Of a stretch of 64,000 nt of DNA, positions 43,681-50,782 are shown piece by piece. The number at the start of each line of letters is the position of its first letter. The stretch's first letter is position 1. This DNA comes from Paenibacillus pabuli (GTDB lineage: Bacteria; Bacillota; Bacilli; Paenibacillales; Paenibacillaceae). The notes beneath the pieces are model-generated. The model was not told where the DNA came from, ran no database searches, and saw nothing but the letters and a program-made list of their open reading frames with translations. The stretch is taken from assembly GCF_039831995.1 (NCBI RefSeq), contig NZ_JBDOIO010000003.1, forward strand, positions 3,658,001 to 3,722,000. Direction: 5' to 3'. A program made the position numbers and the translations under genes.

Positions 43681-45196
43681 CCCCTCGCTCCGACGAACCA
43701 TGGAGGTGCTCTTTCCTTCTCCACTCTTCTATAAACAAGCCTGCAAAATAAGGGTCCCACTGGGTCCCTTTTCCTTCTTCCAGGATGGATAGCGCTTTCT
43801 CATGACTCATGCCGTTTCGATACGGACGATCGGAGGTCATGGCATCAAAGGCATCAGCAACTGCAATAATCCGCCCGAAGAGCGGAATATCCAGGCCTGC
43901 TTTGCCATCCGGATACCCTTTTCCATCGTAACGTTCATGATGAGACCTCACACCCGGCAAAAAGTCTGCCATGGCATCCATGGGTTCGATCTGCAACAAA
44001 ATGCTCTCGCCCAGAACCGGATGGGTCTGAATGATAGCGAATTCTTCCTCACTCAGTTTGCCGTCCTTGAGCAGAACCTCATCAGGCACCCCGATTTTGC
44101 CAATATCATGAAGAAGTGCAGATTTGTACAGCAAATCCGCTTGTTCCTCACTCATGCCACTCAGTTTGCCGATCATGAGCGAGTACTCGGCCACCCGCAT
44201 GGAATGTCCGGCCGTGTATTTATCCCTCGCATCCAGTGCAGCAGCCAGCATGGAGAAATAACTCTGCAGCAGCTGCCGATTACGTTCCTGCCTCATCTCC
44301 AGCCGGTTGATCATCATGTTAAACCCGGAAATAAGTGCCGAAAATTCATCCGCATAAAGGTCGGGTGCTCTTCTGCCCAGGTCCCCTTCCTGAATTCGGT
44401 TCATCTCTTTTGTTAATTCTGCGACCGGATCACGCACATCCCGGATCAGCAACCAGCTGCCTACCAGGGCAAAGCCCGCCCCCAGCACGACAACGATGAT
44501 TCCCCACAGGATATACTCTTTCGCAAATTCCTGATCCATATACTGAAGCCTGATAAACGTAGCCAGGAAAAATAAACACAGTGGAAATAGTCCAATGAGG
44601 GCTGTGCTCAGCTGAAATTTCCGCTGAATGGATACCAGCACACGTCCTCCCAATGACGGCTCGGTGCCATACTGCTGTTTACCTCGGCGGCGGGCCTCCA
44701 TCAGAAGTGGTCTGATCGCCCGAACGGTCAGGAAATATTCAATTAACGCATGCATGATGGCAATCAACATGGCACAAGCCGCTGCTACAGCAACATAGTT
44801 TGTTGGGAAGTCCAACCAACCCACTGTAAGCATCCATAGGGTTAACCCGGCAGCCGGCAATGAAAATCCCAGCAGATGCGGTCCCATGATCCGGTAGATG
44901 GTTCGCCCCGGAAAATGGTGAATAACCTCATACATTTGGCTCAATTCAGCCCGCTCGTGACGCTCTTGAGCGAAAAATTGCCTAATTGGCCTAAGCTGAA
45001 CCCGGAAGGCAATGCCTTCGGCAACGAGCATAAACAAAAGGGAAATGAACACAATCAGAATCAAACGCACATATTCAATATTTGGTATTTGCAGCGTAGA
45101 GACCATCACCACAGTACCAACAACAAAGACAGCCGCGAGTGAGCCTACCAGATAATTGCGCACCAGACGAAAGATAAATGAACGGTATACCTCCAC
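43673..45196 (-). CDS. HD-GYP domain membrane protein (likely cyclic-di-GMP phosphodiesterase)
   Basis: 507 residues. Two hydrophobic pairs at about 10-60 and 110-165, another pair at about 200-255, a HAMP-like linker (RDVRDPVAELTKEMNRIQEGDLG), then HD-GYP: AALDARDKYTAGHSMRVAEYS, LLHDIGKIGVPD (HD), VRSHHERYDGKGYPDG (HHE and GYP) and VADAFDAMTSDRPYR. HD-GYP enzymes hydrolyse c-di-GMP to pGpG or GMP; motif residues are intact. The start is GTG, six bases after GAGGGG. Ends over the PAP2-like gene by eight bases. Confidence 0.9.
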   Translation of the reverse strand: MEVYRSFIFRLVRNYLVGSLAAVFVVGTVVMVSTLQIPNIEYVRLILIVFISLLFMLVAEGIAFRVQLRPIRQFFAQERHERAELSQMYEVIHHFPGRTIYRIMGPHLLGFSLPAAGLTLWMLTVGWLDFPTNYVAVAAACAMLIAIMHALIEYFLTVRAIRPLLMEARRRGKQQYGTEPSLGGRVLVSIQRKFQLSTALIGLFPLCLFFLATFIRLQYMDQEFAKEYILWGIIVVVLGAGFALVGSWLLIRDVRDPVAELTKEMNRIQEGDLGRRAPDLYADEFSALISGFNMMINRLEMRQERNRQLLQSYFSMLAAALDARDKYTAGHSMRVAEYSLMIGKLSGMSEEQADLLYKSALLHDIGKIGVPDEVLLKDGKLSEEEFAIIQTHPVLGESILLQIEPMDAMADFLPGVRSHHERYDGKGYPDGKAGLDIPLFGRIIAVADAFDAMTSDRPYRNGMSHEKALSILEEGKGTQWDPYFAGLFIEEWRRKEHLHGSSERGVS

Positions 45197-45422
45197 CCAA
45201 ACCCCTCACTCTCTATGTGCAACCAGTTCTCCCGATAAATGAAGGGGGAGATCCAGGGTATTGCCTTTATCTTTTATCGGTCAAGCCGCGCTAAAAAATT
45301 AATGATCTACATAAGCATTCATTTCCGGCATATTACACGATGTGCATATGTCCGTTTATAGTCATGCTCCCAACCCAAAAAGACTGTTTTTCGCAGGAAA
45401 CAGACTTTTTGGGTTGTTGTAT
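45197..45422. other. Intergenic region with inverted repeat
   Basis: Upstream of the HD-GYP gene. Holds the inverted repeat at 45371-45416 close to the 3' end of the small ORF at 45423. No further gene seen. Confidence 0.4.
45371..45416 (-). terminator. Inverted repeat, probable terminator of the small ORF
   Basis: CAACCCAAAAAG ... CTTTTTGGGTTG with an inner CTGTTT/AAACAG stem; 12 plus 6 bp. Starts seven bases after the stop of the 33-residue ORF. The T-run is within the stem rather than after it, so termination is not certain. Confidence 0.5.
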
Positions 45423-45524
45423 TTAACCTTTAATCTTGGCAGCCAGAATCATCGTCTCCCAAGGCTGGTCACCCATCGCGTCCGGTTCCAATGTAATGGC
45501 AACTGTATCATAGTCATGCTGCAC
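45423..45524 (-). CDS. 33-residue hypothetical small ORF
   Basis: GTG at 45524 after AAGGAAGG encodes a 33-residue acidic peptide beginning MQHDYDTVAITLEPDAMG, with PWETMILAAKIKG at the end, then TAA. The frame has a sensible amino-acid mix, a proper ribosome site and a hairpin just after the stop. No family recognised. It is divergent from the candidate noncoding RNA at 45572. An overlapping ATG-initiated frame (MTMIQLPLHW...) with a slightly worse ribosome site is less protein-like. Confidence 0.4.
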   Translation of the reverse strand: MQHDYDTVAITLEPDAMGDQPWETMILAAKIKG

Positions 45525-45536
45525 CCTTCCTTTATC

Positions 45537-45565
45537 TTGCAAAAAATTACAGAGTGTGGTATACT
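45537..45565 (+). promoter_or_regulatory. Sigma-A promoter with no gene behind it
   Basis: TTGCAA (45537-45542), 17 bases, TATACT (45560-45565). Close to consensus with ideal spacing; transcription should start about 45572. Confidence 0.65.
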
Positions 45566-45571
45566 CTTAAA

Positions 45572-45864
45572 GTTGGATTTAAACCTCAACTGATTTTCTA
45601 TCTTCTTTTAACCCCGGAATATTTTCTTCATGCTGCGACCGCAGCGAATATGTAACGACCAACCTATGGAGATTGAAGAACCTGAATCACATTAACCCGG
45701 TATAACAGAGTTTCACAAGATTTTCCCATTCACACTGGCGCGGTCATCGGAGCCGCAAGGACAAAAGAGAGGTAGGGCTTTTGTTGTTTTGGAAGTCACT
45801 TATTCTTGAGAAGATTGAAAACATACACAAACCAAGCACCCGGAATTGGGTTCCGGGTGCTTTT
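45572..45864 (+). ncRNA. Candidate noncoding RNA (about 290 nt)
   Basis: Bounded by the promoter at 45537-45565 and the terminator at 45834-45864 on the plus strand, with no open frame of note. Contains hairpins GCTGC-GACC-GCAGC (45632-45645), GCGG ... CCGC (45740-45756) and ACAAAAG ... CTTTTGT (45761-45784). It does not match tmRNA, RNase P RNA, SRP RNA or 6S RNA as far as I can recall their core sequences. It could be a trans-acting sRNA or a 5' leader whose gene has been lost. Confidence 0.5.
45834..45864. terminator. Terminator (plus strand; may also serve the minus-strand gene)
   Basis: AAGCACCCGGAA-TTGGG-TTCCGGGTGCTT hairpin followed by TTCC on the plus strand. Sixty bases beyond the stop of the minus-strand gene at 45924. 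Confidence 0.7.
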
Positions 45865-45923
45865 CCATGTCTGATTACATATTTTATTAATTTAGTTCTC
45901 CGCGCTTTATCGAAAAGTCTTAT

Positions 45924-46241
45924 TTAGATAAACATGGTTTTGGAGATAATGACGAGCAGGATGAAAAGTACCAGAATAGTGCCCATCGATCCCCAGCTTC
46001 CCCCACCGTGACCATAAGAGGTTCCACAGCCTTGGTTGTAACCATAACCGTGCATGACTGGAGCCTGGTTCGCGTGGTGTCCGTACCCGTATCCATATCC
46101 GTATCCAAGCGGCTTTGTTCCGCAGCCGTAACCGTACATTTCGTGACCTGTGTATTGGTAACCATGCATGTGTTCATTACCTCCCATATGTCCGTATACG
46201 TGTCCCTGTCCGTTCGGTGAATTCGGTTTAACTTCGCTCAT
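45924..46241 (-). CDS. Gly/Tyr/His-rich tiny membrane protein (YjcZ-like tail)
   Basis: 105 residues. The first 80 are Gly/Tyr/His-rich repeats (GYGYGYGYGH, NQGCGTSYGHGGG). The last 24 (SMGTILVLFILLVIISKTMFI) are a single membrane helix almost identical to the two tiny proteins that follow. This helix is the hallmark of the YjcZ/TIGR01732 family of sporulation-associated tiny membrane proteins. The extended repeat-rich N-terminus suggests a spore-coat or surface role, which is inference. AAGGAGGAATG precedes the ATG. Confidence 0.8.
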   Translation of the reverse strand: MSEVKPNSPNGQGHVYGHMGGNEHMHGYQYTGHEMYGYGCGTKPLGYGYGYGYGHHANQAPVMHGYGYNQGCGTSYGHGGGSWGSMGTILVLFILLVIISKTMFI

Positions 46242-46444
46242 TGTTCATTCCTCCTTAGCATTTGCCTACACCCCTAAGCTATGTACTTTGCCTACTGCTG
46301 GACCGGGCTATGGCCCTCATTTGGATAAAATGGGCACTTTGCGCCATTTCGACTGCCGTGGAAGTTTGCCTGCTTTCCTTGGGTTCGTTGAATCGAATTT
46401 CTGTATGCTGTTCTATCCAGCCATCGTCCAGCTTGTCCATAACC

Positions 46445-46476
46445 TAAAAAAACCCTGCCGGGTAACCGGCAGAGTT
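46445..46476 (-). terminator. Intrinsic terminator
   Basis: Minus strand ACTCTGCCGG-TTA-CCCGGCAGGGT followed by T7. Just downstream of the 34-residue protein at 46484. Confidence 0.85.
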
Positions 46477-46483
46477 CGCTATA

Positions 46484-46588
46484 TTATACCCAGAAAGATT
46501 TTGTGATGATAACGAGGAGAATGAACAGAACCAAGATGGCTCCAGTCGATGTCCAGCCGCCGTATCCTACGCCTCCGACTTCGCTCAT
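46484..46588 (-). CDS. YjcZ-family tiny membrane protein
   Basis: 34 residues: MSEVGGVGYGGWTSTGA followed by the helix ILVLFILLVIITKSFWV. Start ATG at 46588 after GGAGGG. YjcZ-like proteins are made late in sporulation in Bacillus and are of unknown biochemical function. Part of a tandem set of three; the next gene is 50 bases upstream. Terminator at 46445-46476. Confidence 0.85.
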   Translation of the reverse strand: MSEVGGVGYGGWTSTGAILVLFILLVIITKSFWV

Positions 46589-46638
46589 GGAGAACCCTCC
46601 TTTACCAGAGAATTCGTGTTTAGGGCCTAATAAGGTTA

Positions 46639-46743
46639 TTATACCCAGAAAGATTTAGTGATGATGACCAACAAGATGAAGAGAACCAAAATGGCACCAG
46701 TCGATGTCCATGCTCCGCCGTATCCACCTACAACTCCACTCAT
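46639..46743 (-). CDS. YjcZ-family tiny membrane protein (paralogue)
   Basis: 34 residues: MSGVVGGYGGAWTSTGA then ILVLFILLVIITKSFWV, identical over the last 21 residues to its neighbour, with the N-terminus mostly Gly. ATG at 46743 after AAGGAGGG. Recent tandem duplication of the gene at 46484-46588 is the simplest explanation. The upstream 400 bases should contain the promoter of the cluster. Confidence 0.85.
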   Translation of the reverse strand: MSGVVGGYGGAWTSTGAILVLFILLVIITKSFWV

Positions 46744-47015
46744 GTAAAACCCTCCTTTGATTTGAGGTACAGTTCACTATATGCAGAAGTCCTTTCCCAG
46801 ACCGGGCTCAAGACAAAAATAGGCTGCTGTCCACTTACCTTAGTAAACATCCTGTTTGTTTAACATAACTCCTTAGATACCAATACCTTATTTAATCGAG
46901 TTTTCTAAATTGCATATTTCAACAACCAATAGTTCTCTGGATACATGCACATGTTTGAAGTCAATTATCTATATAGTGACGTAAACTATACGCCCTTAAA
47001 ATTGATGCACAAATA

Positions 47016-47030
47016 TTACCAAAATGGTAT
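47016..47030. promoter_or_regulatory. Operator half-match (TTACC-N5-GGTAT)
   Basis: TTACC-AAAAT-GGTAT. Same pattern as the longer palindrome at 47061-47089, lying just upstream of the -35 element at 47041-47046. Confidence 0.55.
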
Positions 47031-47040
47031 TATTTATAGG

Positions 47041-47068
47041 TTGACCTATTTATTGATGGGTATAAAAT
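47041..47068 (+). promoter_or_regulatory. Promoter of the XRE regulator
   Basis: TTGACC (47041-47046), 16 bases, TAAAAT (47063-47068). Flanked upstream and downstream by the two operators. Confidence 0.55.
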
Positions 47069-47089
47069 TACCTTTTTGGTAATTTTATA
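47061..47089. promoter_or_regulatory. Perfect palindromic operator
   Basis: TATAAAATTACC-TTTTT-GGTAATTTTATA: 12-bp arms with a five-base spacer, sharing the core TTACC-N5-GGTAA with the upstream site, and overlapping the -10/start region of the XRE gene. Confidence 0.75.
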
Positions 47090-47144
47090 TGCTCTGTTAA
47101 TTAGTAATGTTATTATTTTACTATTCAAGTGGAAAGGAGTCTTT

Positions 47145-47546
47145 ATGCCTACTTTGGGTGAGCGCATTAAACATTTAAGAGAAATGAAGGGGTATTCACA
47201 GAAGGAATTGTCAGAAAAAACGGATCTCACAATAGTTCAATTGTCCCGATATGAAACTAATCACAGAAAACCTGATCCTGAAGCTTTATGTCGCTTAGTA
47301 ATGACGTTGGGTACCAGTGCAGATTATCTTATCGGTCTAAGTCCCGAGTCGTCATTAGCATCTCCGATCAGGAATCTGAATCAAGAATCAACTTCATATC
47401 TAGATCATCCCGTACATGGGAGTTTCTTAAAGAACTTTCTTAATGCACCTGATCAGCTTAAAAACGAAACCCTGCAATTTTTCAACTTTATTATGAGTAA
47501 CTACGAGAGCTCAACTCTGGAGCAACGTAAACACAAGATGACTTAA
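47145..47546 (+). CDS. XRE-family HTH transcriptional regulator
   Basis: 133 residues. HTH about 4-60 (LGERIKHLREMKGYSQKELSEKTDLTIVQLSRYETNHRKPDPEALCRLVMTLGTSADYLIGL) is a clear XRE/Cro-cI fold. The C-terminal half (LDHPVHGSFLKNFLNAPDQLKNETLQFFNFIMSNY) is unrecognised. The start is the ATG at 47145 after AAAGGAG; upstream in-frame ATGs fall inside the operator. Two palindromes with core TTACC-N5-GGTAA bracket the promoter, so autorepression is likely. The downstream lipoprotein gene is 47 bases away in the same direction. Confidence 0.9.
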   Translation: MPTLGERIKHLREMKGYSQKELSEKTDLTIVQLSRYETNHRKPDPEALCRLVMTLGTSADYLIGLSPESSLASPIRNLNQESTSYLDHPVHGSFLKNFLNAPDQLKNETLQFFNFIMSNYESSTLEQRKHKMT

Positions 47547-47593
47547 GAAAAAATCTCATCCGATGAGAAGCACATTAGGGGATATTAGAAATC

Positions 47594-48715
47594 ATGAAAA
47601 AACTTATCACGATTCTGGCAGTGACTGCATTGCTTAGTGCTTGCGGTAATTCAGAAACATCCAAAACAGCAGAAACACAAACTTCAGAAACAACAAGTGC
47701 AACTGAAACGGTCTCTACCGAGGCTAAGACTACCAAATACACTACATACAGTGGCGAAGGCTTCGCATTTTCCTATCCGGATTATTGGAAAAGCGTAGAT
47801 ACAAGTCAAATGAATGCAGCAGTTAAAGCAGCATTTTCAGACCAGTCAACGTCATCACAATTCGCAGATAACATTAATTTCACCATTGAATCCAACCCAA
47901 GTGGTTCAATTAATCCTGAAGAGTTTGCCAATAATGTTGTGGACTATTACACACAAAATGGTGAATCTATCGGTGTTTCCAATTACAAGAAAGTTAGTTA
48001 TACGAATAAGCCCTACAAGGAGTATAACGCAGGTGTTTTGGAAGGAAACTACACACACACTTCCGGCACGGATATAGTTCTCATCCAATACATGATCCCG
48101 ACTAACAGCGAACTCTACACCATGACCATAACGTCTTCCAAAGACTCCTATAATCAGGATACAGTTAACGAAATAATTAACTCCTTAAGTATCTCTGCTC
48201 CTTTGGAACAGACTGCTGGAAGCACAGTTTCTGAAAGTACTGTTGCTCAAAGTACAGCTGCCGATTTCTTCAATGATTTAACACCATTTCTCACAGATAA
48301 CACAGCTGTATTAGATCAGACTTCTTATGATTTCATTGCTGATAATAACGATTTGTTCCCTGCCAGTACAGCGGATCTTCGCAAAAAGGCAAAAGGTCTT
48401 GTTAACTCCAAAATTACGACCAGACATCTGAATAAAAATGTGGCTAACTATTATGAGGATTTTGTGAAAGTCAGCGGACAAGTAATTCAGGTTGAAGAAG
48501 ACAGCTCTCTAGGATCTACTTTTTCAGTTGTTCTTGTTATGGATGATAACGGTAACTATGTTACTGCACTATACCCAGCAACGACTGGAGATCTGCTTGA
48601 TGGAGATTACGCTACCGTAATTGGTGCACCTATTGCCAACTACTCTTTCCAAAATGTCGGAGGCGGTTTTACAAATTCCACGTTGATTGGAGCCTCTTTG
48701 GTTATCGCCGAATAA
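47594..48715 (+). CDS. Lipoprotein with PsbP-like domain
   Basis: 373 residues. Lipoprotein signal MKKLITILAVTALLSAC (lipobox LLSAC), Thr/Ser-rich linker, then a PsbP-like or related domain (YSGEGFAFSYPDYWKSVDTS ... YTMTITSSKDSYNQDTVNEIINSLSI, about 55-205) and a C-terminal module with ADFFNDLTPFL ... VSGQVIQVEEDSSLGSTFSVVLVMDDNGNYVTALYP (OB-like tRNA_anti-like). Role unknown; attached to the membrane exterior. Together with the XRE gene it may form a two-gene unit, with a terminator at 48730-48760. Confidence 0.8.
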   Translation: MKKLITILAVTALLSACGNSETSKTAETQTSETTSATETVSTEAKTTKYTTYSGEGFAFSYPDYWKSVDTSQMNAAVKAAFSDQSTSSQFADNINFTIESNPSGSINPEEFANNVVDYYTQNGESIGVSNYKKVSYTNKPYKEYNAGVLEGNYTHTSGTDIVLIQYMIPTNSELYTMTITSSKDSYNQDTVNEIINSLSISAPLEQTAGSTVSESTVAQSTAADFFNDLTPFLTDNTAVLDQTSYDFIADNNDLFPASTADLRKKAKGLVNSKITTRHLNKNVANYYEDFVKVSGQVIQVEEDSSLGSTFSVVLVMDDNGNYVTALYPATTGDLLDGDYATVIGAPIANYSFQNVGGGFTNSTLIGASLVIAE

Positions 48716-48729
48716 CTCTTTGCACAAAC

Positions 48730-48760
48730 AAGAACTCAACCTAACTAGGTTGAGTTCTTT
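48730..48760 (+). terminator. Intrinsic terminator
   Basis: AAGAACTCAACCT-AACT-AGGTTGAGTTCTT hairpin followed by TCC; the A-rich arm also makes it functional on the minus strand. Confidence 0.75.
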
Positions 48761-49018
48761 CCATTTCCCTATCTTGTTTAGTTATCACAAACACGAAACC
48801 ACATAGTCCTCTCGTCATAATCAAAATTAATTAATACAAATCGTAGGAACCAATTTTACATTCCGATTATATATTTATGTTTATTTTCAGTGGAACTTCC
48901 TGCGATAAAGCGTCACCATTATGATTCGTAAGAAGTAAAAAAATAATATTTTTCACCCGTGTCAATCATCCCCAATTAGGGTATTATTCTCAGGTATAAC
49001 ACATTTACATAGGAGTTG
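48761..49018. other. AT-rich intergenic region
   Basis: About 260 bases, promoter region of the stalk-domain gene. No coding frame with a ribosome site and no repeat noticed. Confidence 0.4.
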
Positions 49019-49555
49019 ATGATAAAGATGAAAATGAAAAAAGTTATTCTTGCTTTATCTATAGGAATGTTGGTTGGTTCTTCTTCCATGGCTGTAGCTG
49101 CAACTTCCCAAAAAGTGCAAGCCACATTGGCGAACTTTAAAGTTATTGTTAACGGCCAGTCCAAATCTGTAACATCGGATCAATTACTTTATAAAGGCAA
49201 TACATACCTACAACTTCGTGAAGCTGCCAAAATTCTTGGCTATGAAGTAAATTACGCAAGTGCGACCCGCTCTATCCAGTTTTCTGCAAAGAGCCAAACA
49301 CAAGCAGACTGGATTACTCTAATTGATTTATCTGCCTCTAATGGATATGACGTTGCGCTCAAGGGAGACTCAGCGGATGTTTATAACGTTTCAAAAGATC
49401 TCAAAACCATCCTGAGTGTCAATGCAAATGGTCTTAAGGAAAACGAGGAAAAAGTGGTGGCAGATCCATCAGGTAAAACGATTCGTTACAAAAAACTGCA
49501 GGGTTCTCTGGTATTGAATCGCGGAGATCTGAAAAAAGCTGGTTTGATCAAATAA
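49019..49555 (+). CDS. Secreted stalk-domain protein
   Basis: 178 residues. Signal peptide (MKKVILALSIGMLVGSSSMAVAA, about residues 6-28 from the chosen start), then a stalk domain of the copper-amine-oxidase N-terminal type (FKVIVNGQSKSVTSDQLLYKGNTYLQLREAAKILGYEVNYASATRSIQF). Shorter than the protein at 14847 and without its duplicated tail. The start is uncertain between ATGs at 49019 and 49028, which are three and twelve bases after AGGAG. Single gene with a strong terminator. Confidence 0.85.
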   Translation: MIKMKMKKVILALSIGMLVGSSSMAVAATSQKVQATLANFKVIVNGQSKSVTSDQLLYKGNTYLQLREAAKILGYEVNYASATRSIQFSAKSQTQADWITLIDLSASNGYDVALKGDSADVYNVSKDLKTILSVNANGLKENEEKVVADPSGKTIRYKKLQGSLVLNRGDLKKAGLIK

Positions 49556-49566
49556 TCCGCTTAAAT

Positions 49567-49603
49567 AAAGAGCCTCGCTGGACATGATTCCAGCGAGGCT
49601 CTT
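49567..49603. terminator. Bidirectional terminator
   Basis: AAAGAGCCTCGCTGG ... CCAGCGAGGCTCTTT, 15-bp perfect arms. Confidence 0.9.
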
Positions 49604-49703
49604 TCCCGTGCTATTCTTTTGCCAGAGATACAACTGCAACTGCCAGGTTCCCGCAGAGGAAGGATATTTCCCTTCAAAAAGCAGGAAGCTTCCATCCTAA
49701 TCC

Positions 49704-50030
49704 CTAATTCGGACGTACCTCACGGGATGCCAGCTTATCCTGAACGGATTGCAGCTTCTGTATGCTGGAGGCATCCGGTTTATCCCGCCGATCGTCAATC
49801 TTAACGGATGTAGAGACCCGCTGGGCTCCCGATAAAAACGGTGCTTCATGCAGAGCCGCTATGGCCGTGAAGACCTCATTCAACGGCCCTTCGATAATGG
49901 TGCTCATTGAAGTCAGCTGATATGTAATGCCACGCTGGTTTTCCAATACGGCCTGCATGTCGGCCACATAACTGCTCAGACTGGTCGTTCCTGTTCCAAT
50001 TGGAATTACGGTCACTTCTGCTATTGCCAT
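49704..50030 (-). CDS. MTH1187/YkoF-type thiamine-binding protein
   Basis: 108 residues. Matches the UPF0045/MTH1187 family (MAIAEVTVIPIGTGTTSLSSYVADMQAVLE ... YQLTSMSTIIEGPLNEVFTAIAALHEAPF ... RVSTSVKIDDRRDK). Members form ferredoxin-like dimers and some bind thiamine pyrimidine moieties; the cellular role is unclear. AGGGGAGGC precedes the ATG. Single gene, divergent from the nrd leader region. Confidence 0.85.
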   Translation of the reverse strand: MAIAEVTVIPIGTGTTSLSSYVADMQAVLENQRGITYQLTSMSTIIEGPLNEVFTAIAALHEAPFLSGAQRVSTSVKIDDRRDKPDASSIQKLQSVQDKLASREVRPN

Positions 50031-50270
50031 CGCGCTCCGCCTCCCCTTAGCTCCATAGATTACCGTTGCCGCTAAATTTAGTGCAATTTTGACTATTTTT
50101 ATTCTACCAGTTGAAGGCGTTACAATTCAAACTGACGTGAAGACGTCATTCCATTTGAACGAAAATTTTTTTTGAATAATCTTCAAATCTTCCAGTCCTT
50201 TTCCTTTGCGGATTCATGGCGTAAATGGTATACTCGGAATTACGTTTTAGTATGCTGAACCTGTTTACAA

Positions 50271-50318
50271 ACACAAGATGTTGGGTTAGAGTATGGTAAC
50301 AGCAACAAAATGTAGTGA
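50271..50318 (+). promoter_or_regulatory. Candidate pair of NrdR boxes
   Basis: ACACAAGATGTTGGGT (50271-50286) and CAACAAAATGTAGTGA (50303-50318), start-to-start 32 bases, that is, three helical turns, as in known nrd operators. Similarity to the NrdR consensus is moderate, so this is a proposal based on spacing and location. Confidence 0.4.
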
Positions 50319-50566
50319 CAAAGCGTTTCCCCACTTCTGAAAGTCATCTTCTGCAATCTCGCGAAAAACAGGATGGAATCACCTTCAAAGGCACGTCCCT
50401 GTAGGTGTAAATCGCTTTCTCGAAACAGAACTGACGCCGAGGTTAACGGGGCTGTTTGGACTGCACCCGGTTGCCTCAATGACGGTCGCAACTAGATATT
50501 GACACAACCTTACATAATAGCACCTTACAGTCGACATATCATTAGCGTCTGTCAGGAAGCCAGGGC

Positions 50567-50612
50567 ATTCATGGGCATTTTCAGGCCGTCAGGCAGGGAG
50601 TGCTTTTTATAT
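50567..50612 (+). terminator. Terminator-like hairpin in nrdA leader
   Basis: GCATTC ... GAGTGC outer stem around GC-rich inner sequence, followed by TTTTTATATG. It could attenuate nrdA transcription; strength is uncertain because the inner part is not perfectly paired. Confidence 0.4.
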
Positions 50613-50782
50613 GATCATGTTCTGAAGCTGCTCCTATGTTACGGGGTCTTTCCATGCGCAAACTGTCACCACCGCAGTCCATCGGATGTACCTATTTTTT
50701 TCTCACCGTAAGAAGACACTCAATTCTTTATATAAGAATTTCTCCAATTTATCTCTTAAACATGCGAAAGCGAGGAATATTC

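Larger units (their letters stand above)
46744..47144. other. Intergenic region with twin operators of the XRE gene
   Basis: About 400 AT-rich bases between divergent genes. Contains the YjcZ-cluster promoter region and, at 47016-47089, the XRE operators and promoter described separately. Nothing else seen. Confidence 0.5.
50031..50782 (+). other. Long structured leader/promoter region of nrdA
   Basis: A 750-base gene-free stretch. Contains a candidate promoter TTTACA-N17-TAGAGT (50265-50293) overlapping an NrdR-box-like sequence, a second NrdR-like box, paired segments (CACCT/AGGTG about 50371-50398, AAACAG/CTGTTT about 50424-50456, GTTGC/GCAAC about 50471-50493) and a terminator-like hairpin with T-run near 50567-50610. 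Together these suggest a regulated 5' leader of nearly 500 nt, but no known riboswitch family was recognised. Confidence 0.5.

Noticed and set aside
45250..45300. Possible sigma-D site (ACCGATAA) before the HD-GYP gene
   Set aside because: Only 6 of 8 on the -10, with no matching -35 at proper spacing.
50543..50570. A B12-box-like stretch (GTCAGGAAGCC) in the nrdA leader
   Set aside because: The rest of a cobalamin riboswitch, including GGGAA and CCACTG elements, could not be found, so a cobalamin riboswitch is not supported.
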